Below the pieces are notes generated by a model, which was given only the letters and a program-made list of their open reading frames with translations, was not told the DNA's origin and made no database searches. From assembly GCF_028476545.1 (NCBI RefSeq), contig NW_026731930.1, positions 124,001 to 188,000 on the forward strand: 64,000 bases of DNA, written 5' to 3'. The stretch comes from Physella acuta (taxonomy: Eukaryota; Mollusca; Gastropoda; Physidae). The translations under genes and the position numbers were made by a program. This document shows positions 54,950 to 64,000 of the stretch, piece by piece (the first letter of the stretch is position 1; every line of letters begins with the position of its first letter).

Positions 54950-56990
54950 AGAACAATCAGATAGGTCACACCCTCAATCAGTTACAAAACTTTATCTAAA
55001 AACTCTTCAAATCATCAGCCCATCTGCAGGCTATGATATATCATATTTATTAGTGGAAATACACACGTATTATACGATTGGGTGATCAAAAGTAAATGAA
55101 TATTAATTTGATTTGGTATTTTAAACCAGCATTTCTCACTTACTTCTCATTTATTTTTTAAACGACTAACGGAAAACAACTCACACACACACAAAACCAA
55201 TTCACAACTAAATAAATCAATGTACAAAGAACAAAAAAATAATTAAAATAATGTTCACACTTTATTTAACATCGCATAACCCAAATTTAAGCTATTATTA
55301 AAAGCCTAACATAGAAAGTTGAATTTCAAAGTATTACTAATGCTATTGATACATTTAGAAAATGAACATTATTTAAAGTTACATTTCGAGACAAATAAAA
55401 TTATTAAGTGTAACACTGTGTGCTGTAATGACCGCTCTCCGACAGCCGCGGTTCGTTTGGGATGGCACTGACAGAAGTCACACTAATGAAATCCCAACAA
55501 CTTGACGTGAGCTCGTTATTGATGTCTAGGGGTAAAACACGACAAATTGAAGAGACTCAACACGACTTAAAACTGTCAATACCATTTTAATAAGTGTACA
55601 AGATTACGACACTGGGGTTGTACAAAATGTACAGACTTTAAGAGTACAATAAATAAACTCAAAACTCCAACTTACAGTTAAAGAAAATCACTATATATCA
55701 CAGCTGTGGCTTAGTATATTAAACACCATTAAAGAACATTACTTGACACAACTGAATGGCATTATAAATACCACACATCTTAATAATAGACATATTGCCT
55801 CTACAACAAATAGAAACTCAAAAAAGGTCCACTAATCACCGATGTGACAAAGGGTGCAATTATACACCAGAACAAAATCGCAGTAATACCAAAAATGTTC
55901 ACACCATACCTTATACAATGTGATAAAATATGCCACAAAACTACACAACTGAAAATGGCGCACAAAACATACGGCACATCTCTCTCCTAGTCCAAAGGTC
56001 AATCTAGCTGCCTTTAGACTTGAACTGCACGAGATTAAATACAGCTCAGTATTAGGGGAGATCACTCAAAAGTCCTACGACTATTGGTTGAGGATCTGTT
56101 AAGGATCATCACGGTCGCAGGATCATTGGTCGAGGGTCTGCTAGGGATTAAACAATCCATTCACATGACGTGACGGAGTTCAGTTGACCGATGAGAACCG
56201 GTGAATTGACAACTCTCCCAAGGTCAATCACAAAACTCAGGAGACTAAATAATACAAATAAAGAAAAAATGCCTAAGTAGGTCACATTGCTACCTCCATG
56301 ACTTAAAAGGCTAACAAAAAATAATTTTCCTTTAAAAAGCCAACTGTTAATAAAGTGCTAATTCGTCTACTTTTAAATAGTATGATCCTGTTGCATTTAG
56401 CCATATACAAGTAAATGAGAAATGTAATGTGTCTTCTAACTCAGTTGAAAAGAACAGAGCTACGATTTAACTAAGGTAATGCTAAAGGAAATGCATCGGT
56501 TGTTTTTTTAAGACACCTGGATAGAAAGAGGGGAGGGTAGATTGTTATCTATGGTCATCAGGCTACTCTCTGTTGTGTGATGCATATATTAACCCGTGCA
56601 TTCAGCGACATGATGTAGGGTTGCTGACAACCTTACCTACAGGGGAAATAAACACATATTATTTTCTGAGAATGCCAATATTTTTTTAAAAATTATTTAT
56701 TAACATGAGCTACAATAACACAACATTAAATTATAAAACACATCATTAAGGTCATTTTTTTTCAAAATTATTCAGGTGTAGACTAATAGTACGTATTGAT
56801 TCACAAAAACTAATTTAGAAGCTGCTTTTAACTATTTCGTGAAACCCAGGAAATGTTTTCTTATGGTTTCTAATCCGGGTGTTAGTTATTTCTTTGGAAA
56901 CAATTTATCGTGTATTATTCATAGAGGTTGGCAACTTATTGCATTAGCTACTCATGTTTTAAACAATTACAACTAAAACATGGGAGAATT
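54950..56990 (+). repeat. R1 dispersed repeat, copy C, with a ~0.96-kb insertion
   Basis: 54960-55425 and 56400-56985 align with R1 (AACTCTTCAAATCATCAGCC, TGATGCATATATTAACCCGT, GCGACATGATGTAGGGTTGC, TTGGCAACTTATTGCATTAG). No (TA)n tract precedes it. The end reads GTTTTAAACAATTACAAC, the empty version of the hAT site in copies B and D. Confidence 0.75.
55430..56390. other. Unidentified insertion inside R1 copy C
   Basis: A segment of about 960 bp without similarity to other R1 copies. It begins near GTAATGACCGCTCTCCGACA, contains GGGATGGCACTGACAGAAGT and ATGAAATCCCAACAACTTGA, and near its right side has two related pieces (TTGGTTGAGGATCTGTTAAG and TTGGTCGAGGGTCTGCTAGG). I cannot assign a family. 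The 77-codon minus frame at 55832-56065 has no recognised motif. No target duplication was identified. Confidence 0.5.
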
Positions 56991-57424
56991 TGATTATTAA
57001 CTGAACTTTCACATATATAAATAAAAATGATAAAGGTTGTATCCATTAATTTAATCGTGTAAAAGAAAAAGTTTAAACGTATACAGTACTTTTTAAAAAT
57101 AGTTTTTACTGTATTATCATGCGTCACTAATGGTATGTGTCATGGCGTAGAACGATCTAGATAGAATTAGACAAGACTAGGTGAGGTTACTAAGGACGGT
57201 GTGAACTTGACGGTAGATGGTTTGGTGCGAGAGTATTGTGCGCGTGTTTAATACAATATTTAGAAGTGAGAATATATAGATGATATATAACGCATACATT
57301 TATATAATCCCCCCATCACATTTTAACCAATGGTATGTCTAATTTTGCAACTTCAACAAAACTAGACCCACGATTTAAATTTTACAACGGAACAAATAAT
57401 GGTTAAGTTTGTCGAAGTACAATA
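56991..57424. other. Spacer, nothing recognised
   Basis: AT-rich. A short stretch at 57140-57240 (GTGTCATGGCGTAGAACGAT, GACAAGACTAGGTGAGGTTA) is less AT-rich but carries no identifiable feature. Confidence 0.4.
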
Positions 57425-57600
57425 TCATTGTTCATTAGTCCACCCATCTCAGACGGGTACCTGTCAAAGGTTAGAAAAACTGGGGCCATAGGTAAGACCT
57501 CCGTACAGAACTAATAACTAACTTTTCATTTTGATTTTAGTCAAAATGCTGAGAAGTGAAATGGTGCGTTCAATCAATCGACTACTCCGACCATTATGGT
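57425..57600 (+). mobile_element. Composite SINE-like repeat with antisense U2 5' end (copy C)
   Basis: GTCCACCCATCTCAGACGGG and GTACCTGTCAAAGGTTAGAA are SINE-like. 57509-57558 reads ACTAATAACTAACTTTTCAT, TTTGATTTTAGTCAAAATGC and TGAGAAGTGA, a mutated antisense U2 5' end aligned with copy B. CAATCGACTACTCCGACCAT follows. Confidence 0.65.
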
Positions 57601-58425
57601 ATCTACTATAAGTTACAGCTTCAATAACTTGATGAATAATTAAATCAATATAATGTCTGCCATATATATCTCACACACACCTTTATATTTAGCTACATCT
57701 GACCCGGTTCTAACGTAACGCCTACGTATCTTAAATGAACACCTTTTTTTTCTATTTAGTTCAATTTAAATGTGTTATACGATTAGTTGCACTGTAGTGT
57801 ACATATTTTTAAAAAAAATATTTATTTTAAATTGTGTTATTGTATTTATTTATATTTTTTTGTTTAGTTTACCAAGGCAGATAAGTTTGCAACAATTATT
57901 TTCAAACAAGTCTAGAAAGTTTGCAAGGGAAATAATTAGCTTCTTACTTGACAAACCAATTACATTCAATAAAACGAATACAGTTAAAACAGAAGCAGAA
58001 TTCTTATTCTTTAGATCAAAAAAAAATTAAATTCACATACTATCTTATATTTTTAAAAAGTAATATGTAAAAGTCTATTTAAAAACATTTATTCAAACAC
58101 GACGCATTGTGGCGATGTGTGTTACACCTATATTTAAAAGTGAAATGAAGTCAGTTTATACAATTATTGAGTCGTTTCCAGTTACTGCGATTAATGAATT
58201 TCTTTTCCTCGCATTTATCAGGTCTTCACTACCATTCAGTTAATTCAAATAGTAATGCTTTCGATTTTTTGTACATATCAATATTAGTTTCATCACGTTT
58301 TTGCCATTATGTAAATATGTATAACTGTATCACTTGTATGTAAATGTTGCTAATATAAACATTTGAATATTGCCATTTGTTTTATTGACAAAAATAAAAT
58401 AAAAAGCCTTTCACAACCGACATAA
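57601..58425 (+). repeat. R2 dispersed repeat, long copy
   Basis: ATATAGTCTGCCATATATAT-like start, GCTACATCTGACCCGGTTCT, CGCCTACGTATCTTAAATGA, GTTTGCAAGGGAAATAATTA, GATGTGTGTTACACCTATAT, GGTCTTCACTACCATTC and TTGTATGTAAATGTTGCTAA align with 48545-49240. It ends in an A-rich tract, then CGACATAATCCCG. Confidence 0.8.
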
Positions 58426-58429
58426 TCCC

Positions 58430-58610
58430 GCATAGCAACAAACAAACCAGATGCCAGCTTAAGAGTTCATACAGAGAGAATGGAAATTGGTTGGCCAGTA
58501 TAAAAAGATAGGCACTCACCTGGAATCTACAGGAAAAAAAAAGAGGCCGACCAAGGAAGACCTGGAGCAAATTGACTTGGTAAAAGACATCAAGAAGAAT
58601 GGATACACTT
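58430..58610 (+). pseudogene. LINE polymerase C-terminal tail (R7 copy 2), degenerate
   Basis: AGTTCATACAGAGAGAATGG encodes the REWK start. GTHLESTGKKKRPTKEDLEQ and VKDIKKNGYTWGQLVRLAW (58511-58640) match the canonical LINE tail ..WNPQGKRKRGRP..TWRRDLE.DIK..GYTWGQLERLAQDR.. in order. The GHTLR part is replaced by GQYKKI, and no polymerase precedes it. It runs into the 34-bp array. Confidence 0.75.
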
Positions 58611-59355
58611 GGGGGCAGTTGGTGAGACTAGCCTGGATACACCTGGGGACAGTTGGAGAGACTAGCCTGGATACACATGGGACAGTTGTAGAGTCTAGCC
58701 TGGATACACCTAGGGACAGTTTGAGAGACTAGCCTGGATGCACATGGGGACAGTTAGAGAGACTAGCCTGGATACACCTAGGGACAGTTTGAGAGACTAG
58801 CCTGGATGCACATGGGGACAGTTAGAGAGACTAGCATGTATACACCTGGGGACAGTTGGAGAGACTAGCCTGGATACACATGGGACAGTTGGAGAGACTA
58901 GCCTGGATACACCTAGGGACAGTTTGAGAGATTAGCCTGGATGCACATGGGGACAGTTAGAGAGACTAGCATGTATACACCTGGGGACAGTTGGAGAGAC
59001 TAGCCTGGATACACCTGGGGACAGTTGGAGAGACTAGCCTGGATCCAGAGTTTCTTCCAGGCATCTCTTCGGGGGGGCGAAGCCCCCCCGAAAATTTTTT
59101 ACCGCCCCCCCGAACGAAATGAAATTTATATAATTTATATAGAAAATATATACTTTTAACAGTGTCCGCCCCCCCGAAGAAAGTTTACCGCCCCCCCGAA
59201 AATTTCAAGTGCCCCCCCGGAGAAAAATGTCTGGAAGAAACACTGCTGGATACACCTGGGGACAGTTGGAGAGACTAGCATGGATACACCTGGGGACAGT
59301 TGGAGAGACTAGGCTGGATACACCTGCTGACAGTTGGAGAGACTAGCCTGGATAC
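58611..59355 (+). repeat. 34-bp minisatellite grown from the LINE tail, copy 2
   Basis: About 13 units of GAGACTAGCCTGGATACACC plus TGGGGACAGTTGGA before 59045 and three or four after 59246, with the MITE in between. Some units are 33 bp, and a two-unit block (ATGCACATGGGGACAGTTAG) is repeated three times, so the array has grown by multi-unit steps. Confidence 0.9.
59046..59245. mobile_element. CAGTGTTTCTTCC-family MITE inserted in the minisatellite
   Basis: A 200-bp element with ends CAGAGTTTCTTCCAGGCATC and (reversed) CAGTGTTTCTTCCAGACATT. The interior has short G and C runs that can pair (GGGGGGGCGAAGCCCCCCC at 59071-59089) and GAACGAAATGAAATTTATAT. Right flank CTGGATAC. Left flank CTGGATC, one base short of an 8-bp duplication. 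The surrounding 34-bp units define the target exactly. This is the best-preserved copy of the family. Confidence 0.9.
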
Positions 59356-59510
59356 ACTTGCCTATCCTAACAAAACCTTTGTGTCTACTAAACCCATCAT
59401 ATGTAGAGTTGTCCTTAAAGCACTAGCATATCGTTGATTGTCGCTAGTTTCATTATTTAAGTTAAATGTACACGTGTGTGCGTCTCTGTCATTGATTTGA
59501 AACACACAAA
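59356..59510 (+). repeat. R7 3' segment, copy 2
   Basis: TTGCCTATCCTAACAAAACC, TGTGTCTACTAAACCCATCA and TTGTCGCTAGTTTCATTATT match 30070-30180. Confidence 0.75.
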
Positions 59511-59599
59511 TGTAGATCTTTAGTCTCATTAGCAATCATGCGAGTCCGATTCCTTGTTAAACTATTACATGAGAAACTGAAGTGATTTATAAACATATA

Positions 59600-60115
59600 C
59601 TGTGCGGAATATTATTACAACTTTATAAATTCACACGCGTTTTTTTTTTTTGAAAATAATTGTCAGTAGCAATAAATTACCATTTCCGATCAACGGACAA
59701 TACTCAAAATGTTACAGAAGGCAGAATATTAGATCTTATACTTACGTGTGGAATCTCATTTATCTATCTAAAATAGTACTTAGTTATAAGCTGTTCTAAA
59801 AATTGAAAGTAAAAAAAGTTCCACTTCCGGTTATCGGAAATCGCTGAAAAGTTGATACGGATCTACACATTTGATGTTATACTTATATATGAAACGTCAC
59901 CAAGCTAGCTGTAACGGTACTCAAGTCATCGTGTTTACAGACACACACACACACACACACATACACTCAAATAGATATACGGACAAGTTTGCACAACTAT
60001 ATTTTTCCGACTCAGGGAAGTGTATAAAACGTCGATATTTGTAAAAATCTCGATTTTTGTTTTGCACGATTGCAATACTTTCTCTTTACTTCGTATACGA
60101 GAAAGTAAAAACTAA
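59600..60115 (-). repeat. R9 dispersed repeat, minus orientation, full copy
   Basis: CCGATCAACGGACAATACTC, ACTTACGTGTGGAATCTCAT, TTCCACTTCCGGTTATCGGA, AGCTGTAACGGTACTCAAGT, a (CA)n tract, GTTTTGCACGATTGCAATAC and TCGTATACGAGAAAGT are the reverse of 18745-19160. Confidence 0.8.
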
Positions 60116-60124
60116 ATCTAGTAT

Positions 60125-60508
60125 TAACACAGTTAGTGTTAGCTGACAGCAATATATGTATCAGTGGCGTAGCGAGGTCGGGTGTCACCCGGTGCGGCAC
60201 TTAATGGTGTCTACCCCCCCCCCCCCCCAGAGGCGTTGCGACCCTTCCCGGGGACAAACTTTCAAGTTTTCGATTTGCACCCCACCGCAAACTTTCGATT
60301 AGCAACCCCCCCCCTCCCTCAAGTTTTCGATTTGCACCCCCCTTCAAGTTTTTCTCTATATATTTTGATATTTTTTGCCTTGGTGTCACCCCCCTAAATG
60401 GTGTCACCCGGTGCGGTCCGCACCCCCCGCACCCCCATCGCTTCGCCCCTGATATGTATTCTTCACTACTCTGCATAAAAAACTTCCAACATTTATAATC
60501 ATTCAATC
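60125..60508 (+). repeat. R10 5' segment interrupted by a MITE
   Basis: AGTTAGTGTTAGCTGACAGC (60131) and, after the MITE, ATTCTTCACTACTCTGCATA (60458) are contiguous in R10 copies at 31195-31235 and 23765-23810. Confidence 0.75.
60162..60451 (+). mobile_element. CAGTGGCGTAGC-family MITE, 290 bp, exact 8-bp TSD
   Basis: The ends are CAGTGGCGTAGCGAGGTCGG and (reversed) CAGGGGCGAAGCGATGGGGG, flanked by ATATGTAT at 60154-60161 and 60452-60459. Core units TTTCGATTTGCACC occur two or three times. The sub-inverted repeats CACCCGGTGCGGCAC / CACCCGGTGCGGTCC are also present. Confidence 0.95.

Positions 60509-60592
<84 letters not shown>
60509..60592. repeat. (TA)n microsatellite at the R1 edge
   Basis: About 42 TA units followed by AAAATGATATATACCGTATATTC, the same junction type as at 38316. 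Confidence 0.95.
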
Positions 60593-60597
<5 letters not shown>

Positions 60598-61692
60598 ATA
60601 TATACCGTATATTCATTACGCAACATTGCAGTTATATATAAAATCAAACATTTTTCTACCCAACCCTAATATAACCTCTCATTCAGTCACACAACTTCAT
60701 TTGAAACTCTTCAAATAATCAGCCCATCTTAAGGCAATGGTATCTTCTATTTATTAGTGGAAATACACAGTTATTACGAGATTGGGTGATCATAAATTAA
60801 GTAAATGAATATTAATTTGAATTGGCATTTTAAACGAGCATATCGCAATTACTTCCCATTTATTTTCTACAGCATTAATGGGAAACAACTCAAAGACACA
60901 AAACCGATTCTTAACTAAATAAATCAAAATTTAAAAAGAAGAAAAATAAGAAAAATATACTCACACCTTATTTAAGATCTATTAAATCAAATTTAAATTA
61001 TTATTTAACGCTTAAACAAAAGAGCTGATCTTGAACGTTTTATTAATGCTATTTAAACATTTAGAAAACGAATAATGTGTGCTTTTGTAATGTTGGTTTC
61101 AGCAACAAGCAAATTATTCAAGTTGAACAATACTACGTGTATCCTTTCGTTTTTTTGGTTAAAAAAGTTATTACCTTTTAAAATGCCACATGTTCAAAAG
61201 AATGAAAAAAGAATGTGTCTTCCAATTCAGTTGAAAAGAACGGAGATAAGATGGTACAAAGGTAATGCTAACTAAAAGACATCGGTTGTCTATGGTCATA
61301 TATGTGATGCATATATTGATCCGTGCATTCAGCGACATGATGTAGAATGGCTAACAACCTTACACACACGTGAAAAAACACAAACATTCTATTTTCTAAG
61401 CGTGTCAATATATTTTAATTATTTATAAACATAAACTACAATAATACAAAATTAAACTAGACAACACATATTAAGGTTATTATTCATCAAAAGTTTTTAG
61501 GCATAGACTAATAGTACGTATTGATTCACAAAATCTCATGTATACACTGCTCTTAAGTATTAGAGAAACCCAGGAAACGTTTTGTTATGGTGGGTTTCTC
61601 ATCCGGAGTTTGGTTTCTTTTTTTTTACATAATTTCTGGTTTATTATTCATACATGTTGGCAACTTATTGCAAGGCTTCTCATGATTTAAAC
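60593..61692 (+). repeat. R1 dispersed repeat, copy D
   Basis: Parallel to 38317-39400 along its whole length (about 90% alike by eye) and ending at the same ATTTAAAC/CAGGG junction with a hAT element. Confidence 0.85.
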
Positions 61693-63145
61693 CAGGGGTC
61701 ACTAAACTCTGCGGCCCGTGAGGTCCTCTCATCCGGCAAGAGGCGTAACGAAGGGGGAGGGGGGGGGGGGGCTGGGGGAACATATGTCCCCGGGGGGCGC
61801 CAAAATGGGTTGGAAAATCGAAAGTTTGAGAGGGGGGAGGGGTGCAAATCGAAAGTCTGAGGTGGAGGGTGCAAATCAAAAGTTTGTCCCCGGCCGCCAG
61901 GAAGGGTCGCCACGCCTCTGCATCCAGCCCGCGAAGATCTTTCTCCAGAAAGTTCAAAACAATTTTAAATTGTAGATTTAGGAGCAAATACCGTTGTCCA
62001 TCGTTTTGCAGACATGAGTGAAAACATCGTGACTCAAATAGCGAAAAATGTAAATATGCTTCGCCATTTTTTAATTGCAATGGATGTCGCTGGACAGCTG
62101 TTCCACCTCTACTGCTTGTCTTCATTAGAGGTGTGGATGAAGACATGAACATAACACAAGAGCTGTCTTCCTTACATAACTTGTAAGGCACTGTTACTGG
62201 AGAGGATACATTTAATGAGTTAAACACAAATTTGCAAATTATTACTAGGACTGGACTATTATCAGTTACATGGCTGTTAATGGGGGAAAGAACATGTGCT
62301 TCATGCATAAATGCTTAGTTGGACAAACGAAATAGAAAAACATTCTACAACTAATATTTTTGCACTGTATTATTCACCAGCAATCTTTGTGTGCTAAATA
62401 TATGGACATTAGCAGTGTACTGAATCTTGTGGTGAAGATGATGAATTTAATAAGGTCACGTGGGCTCAACCATAGGTAGTTCAAAGACATGTTGAAAGAT
62501 ACAGACACATAATCGTAAAATTTAGCAGTTTACACAGCAGTAAGATGGCTAGGTTAAAAGAAAGTTCTGAGTAGAGTATTTAAGTTAAGAAATGAAATAT
62601 TTTACTTCCTAGAAAGTAAAGGCAAAGCACATCTATTAATGTCTGATAAATAGTGGGTATAGAAATGTGCCTATGCTGCAGACTTAACTAGTCATTTTAA
62701 ATTTCTGAACCTAAAACTACAAGACAAGGAAATCTAGTTTTTGATCTATACACCAACCTTAAGGCACTCAGTTCCAAACTGTTCATGTTTTTAGAACAAG
62801 TACAGGCCTACAACTTGACGCACTTTCAGCAGTGTAAGGTCTTCATGGCTGAAGCTACTGTTAAGTTCCCCACGGCAATTGCATGAGAGATCAACAAAGA
62901 CCCCCAGCTGCAGTATTAGTAGAAATTTTCTGACTTGGATTCAAAGACAGACGATGTGAGCCTGTTTCAAAACCCATTGTAAGCACATGTGGCCAGTTTT
63001 CCAGAAAAACTCTAGCTTGAGGTCATTGAATTGCCAGCAAACGACTTTCTGAGAGACACGTTCAAAGAAGGATGGGTGGGTTTTTATAAGTTTTTACCCA
63101 TGGAGGACTTTCCTAATATTAAAAAGTATAACTCGGTTGAAACTA
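61693..63145 (+). pseudogene. hAT transposase relic, 3'-truncated element, copy D
   Basis: Starts CAGGGGTCACTAAACTCTGC. Pieces of transposase in order are FADMSENIVTQIAKNVNMLR (about 62010-62060), LLVFIRGVDEDMNITQELSS (about 62120-62180), GTVTGEDTFNELNTNLQIIT (about 62190-62245), AKYMDISSVLNLVVKMMNLI (about 62394-62453), TAVRWLG, FLESKGKAHLLMSD (about 62600-62645) and DSKTDDVSLFQNP (about 62938-62980). The same residues are lost at the same 3' breakpoint as in copy B, followed by R10. Stops and frameshifts occur in most segments. A MITE is inserted at 61738. The minus-strand frame of 227 codons over this region is a shadow. Confidence 0.85.
61738..61920 (-). mobile_element. CAGTGGCGTAGC-family MITE nested in hAT copy D
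   Basis: The left end is AAGAGGCGTAACGAAGGGGG (first base changed or lost) and the right end is CGCCACGCCTCTG, with TTTGTCCCCGGCCGCCAGG and TTTGAGAGGGGGGAGGGG inside. The flanks CATCCGGC (61730-61737) and CATCCAGC (61921-61928) agree at 7 of 8 bases. Copy B at 39430-39450 lacks it, so it inserted after the duplication that made the two copies. Confidence 0.85.
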
Positions 63146-63400
63146 ATTAAATAAAAAAAAAACGTTTTATCAATTTGGTATTAAAAATATTAATTAGTTT
63201 ATTAAAAAGCTAAAATAACGGGGCACTTTCAAAGCATTTATTATATTATTTAAGTATTTGCAAGCATTGAATGCAGTTATGTTTTTATTTCTAAATTCCA
63301 CGACTTTCGAAATACTTCGATTTCTCAATGACCTTACGTTTTTGTGCTCTTTCTACTATCGCATAATTAAAAAAAAATAGTAATATTTTTTTTTGTTTGT
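63146..63400 (+). repeat. R10 3' segment joined to the truncated hAT
   Basis: Same junction and sequence as 40621-40870 (TTAGTTTATTAAAAAGCTAA, CTAAATTCCACGACTTTCGA, TTCGATTTCTCAATGACCTT). Confidence 0.7.
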
Positions 63401-64000
63401 TTAATTAGCTTATCTAATTCTCTCCCAACATAGCTACTATATATCATATATGCTTACATATGTTTATTTAGTTTATTTTACATGTGTCTAAATGTTAGTA
63501 ACATTTCTAGCATCGAATTGCAAAACAAAATAGTGATTATAGTAAGGTAAGTCTACTTTACTGTTAGTCTTGATGAGCGATGTAAGTGTTATACTTTATG
63601 TGTTTTTTTCAATATTGTTCTGAAAGTTTTTGCAGGGGAAGTAATAACCTTCATAATTAACAACGCAAGTACATACAATAAATTTGCAAAAAAAAAGAAT
63701 AAAACACACACGTTTTACGTGTATAAACATACATATTTTGTATAAAAAGTATATTTGAAAATAATTATAAAATGCCTTTGTTTTATATTTAAAATATGTA
63801 TGTCATTGAATATTAAACACTTTCACGATGTGTGTTACAAATTTTAAAGATACGCGATGAAGTATGCTTATGTAATATTCACTAGACAGTTTGAAATATG
63901 AGCATACTTCCTGCTTTTGAGAATGATATAAATCTTTTACTATCGACTTAACAGGACATAACCACTTCCTCCCCCACCCCCCACCCCTCCCGCCCCGCTA
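63401..64000. other. AT-rich end of window with R2 remnant
   Basis: 63617-63880 has scattered R2 landmarks (TTTTTGCAGGGGAAGTAATA, CACGATGTGTGTTACAAATT). The last 40 bases are a C-rich tract. No gene seen. Confidence 0.4.

Noticed and set aside
61625-62308. 227-codon minus-strand frame, the longest in the window
   Set aside because: It is antisense to a degenerate hAT transposase and crosses a nested MITE. Sense-strand motifs explain the sequence.

Overview
The window looks like gene-poor, AT-rich metazoan nuclear DNA made almost entirely of mobile-element and satellite sequence. The organism is most likely a mollusc, perhaps a gastropod. That guess rests on a tRNA-derived SINE that I recognise by memory from molluscan sequence, on a LINE C-terminal tail and hAT elements common in aquatic invertebrates, on long (TA)n and poly-G/C tracts, and on the lack of any bacterial operon structure. 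I found no confident host gene. Two short open frames (53.3-53.5 kb and 54.7-54.9 kb) are the only candidates, and both are weak.

The most striking object is at 1-6404: a very large foldback structure. Two inverted arms of about 2.25 kb (1-2256 and 3996-6240) differ by only two substitutions and one 11-bp repeat unit when compared base by base. They flank a 1.74-kb C-rich loop of 71-82-bp tandem repeats. Their outer ends carry a G/C-rich minisatellite, and ACGTAAT-type motifs recur just inside. The left end runs off the window.

The remaining 57 kb is a mosaic of dispersed repeat families that recur within the window. I call them R1 to R12. R1 is a ~1.1-1.3-kb unit next to a (TA)n tract. R2 is a ~0.5-0.8-kb unit that often follows a composite SINE carrying the antisense 5' end of U2 snRNA. 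R3 is a ~0.7-1.0-kb unit with or without a tRNA-type SINE. R4, R5, R6, R9, R10, R11 and R12 are non-coding. R7 is a LINE tail fused to a 34-bp minisatellite.

Identifiable transposons include hAT-type elements with 8-bp target-site duplications (TSDs): a degenerate transposase-bearing copy at 46866-48205; two 3'-truncated copies at 39401 and 61693; an 842-bp non-autonomous element at 6776-7617; and three short inverted-terminal-repeat families (starting CAGTGGCGTAGC, CAGTGTTTCTTCC and CAGGGGTCGGCAACC). Several are nested, and at some sites an uninterrupted paralogue elsewhere in the window shows the pre-insertion state. Fragments of LINE reverse transcriptase lie at 10.8-11.4 kb and 49.3-49.5 kb.

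Nothing here works together as a pathway. The biology is that of genome parasites: insertion, nesting, local duplication, and expansion of element pieces into minisatellites. Family edges are visual estimates unless a TSD is quoted.
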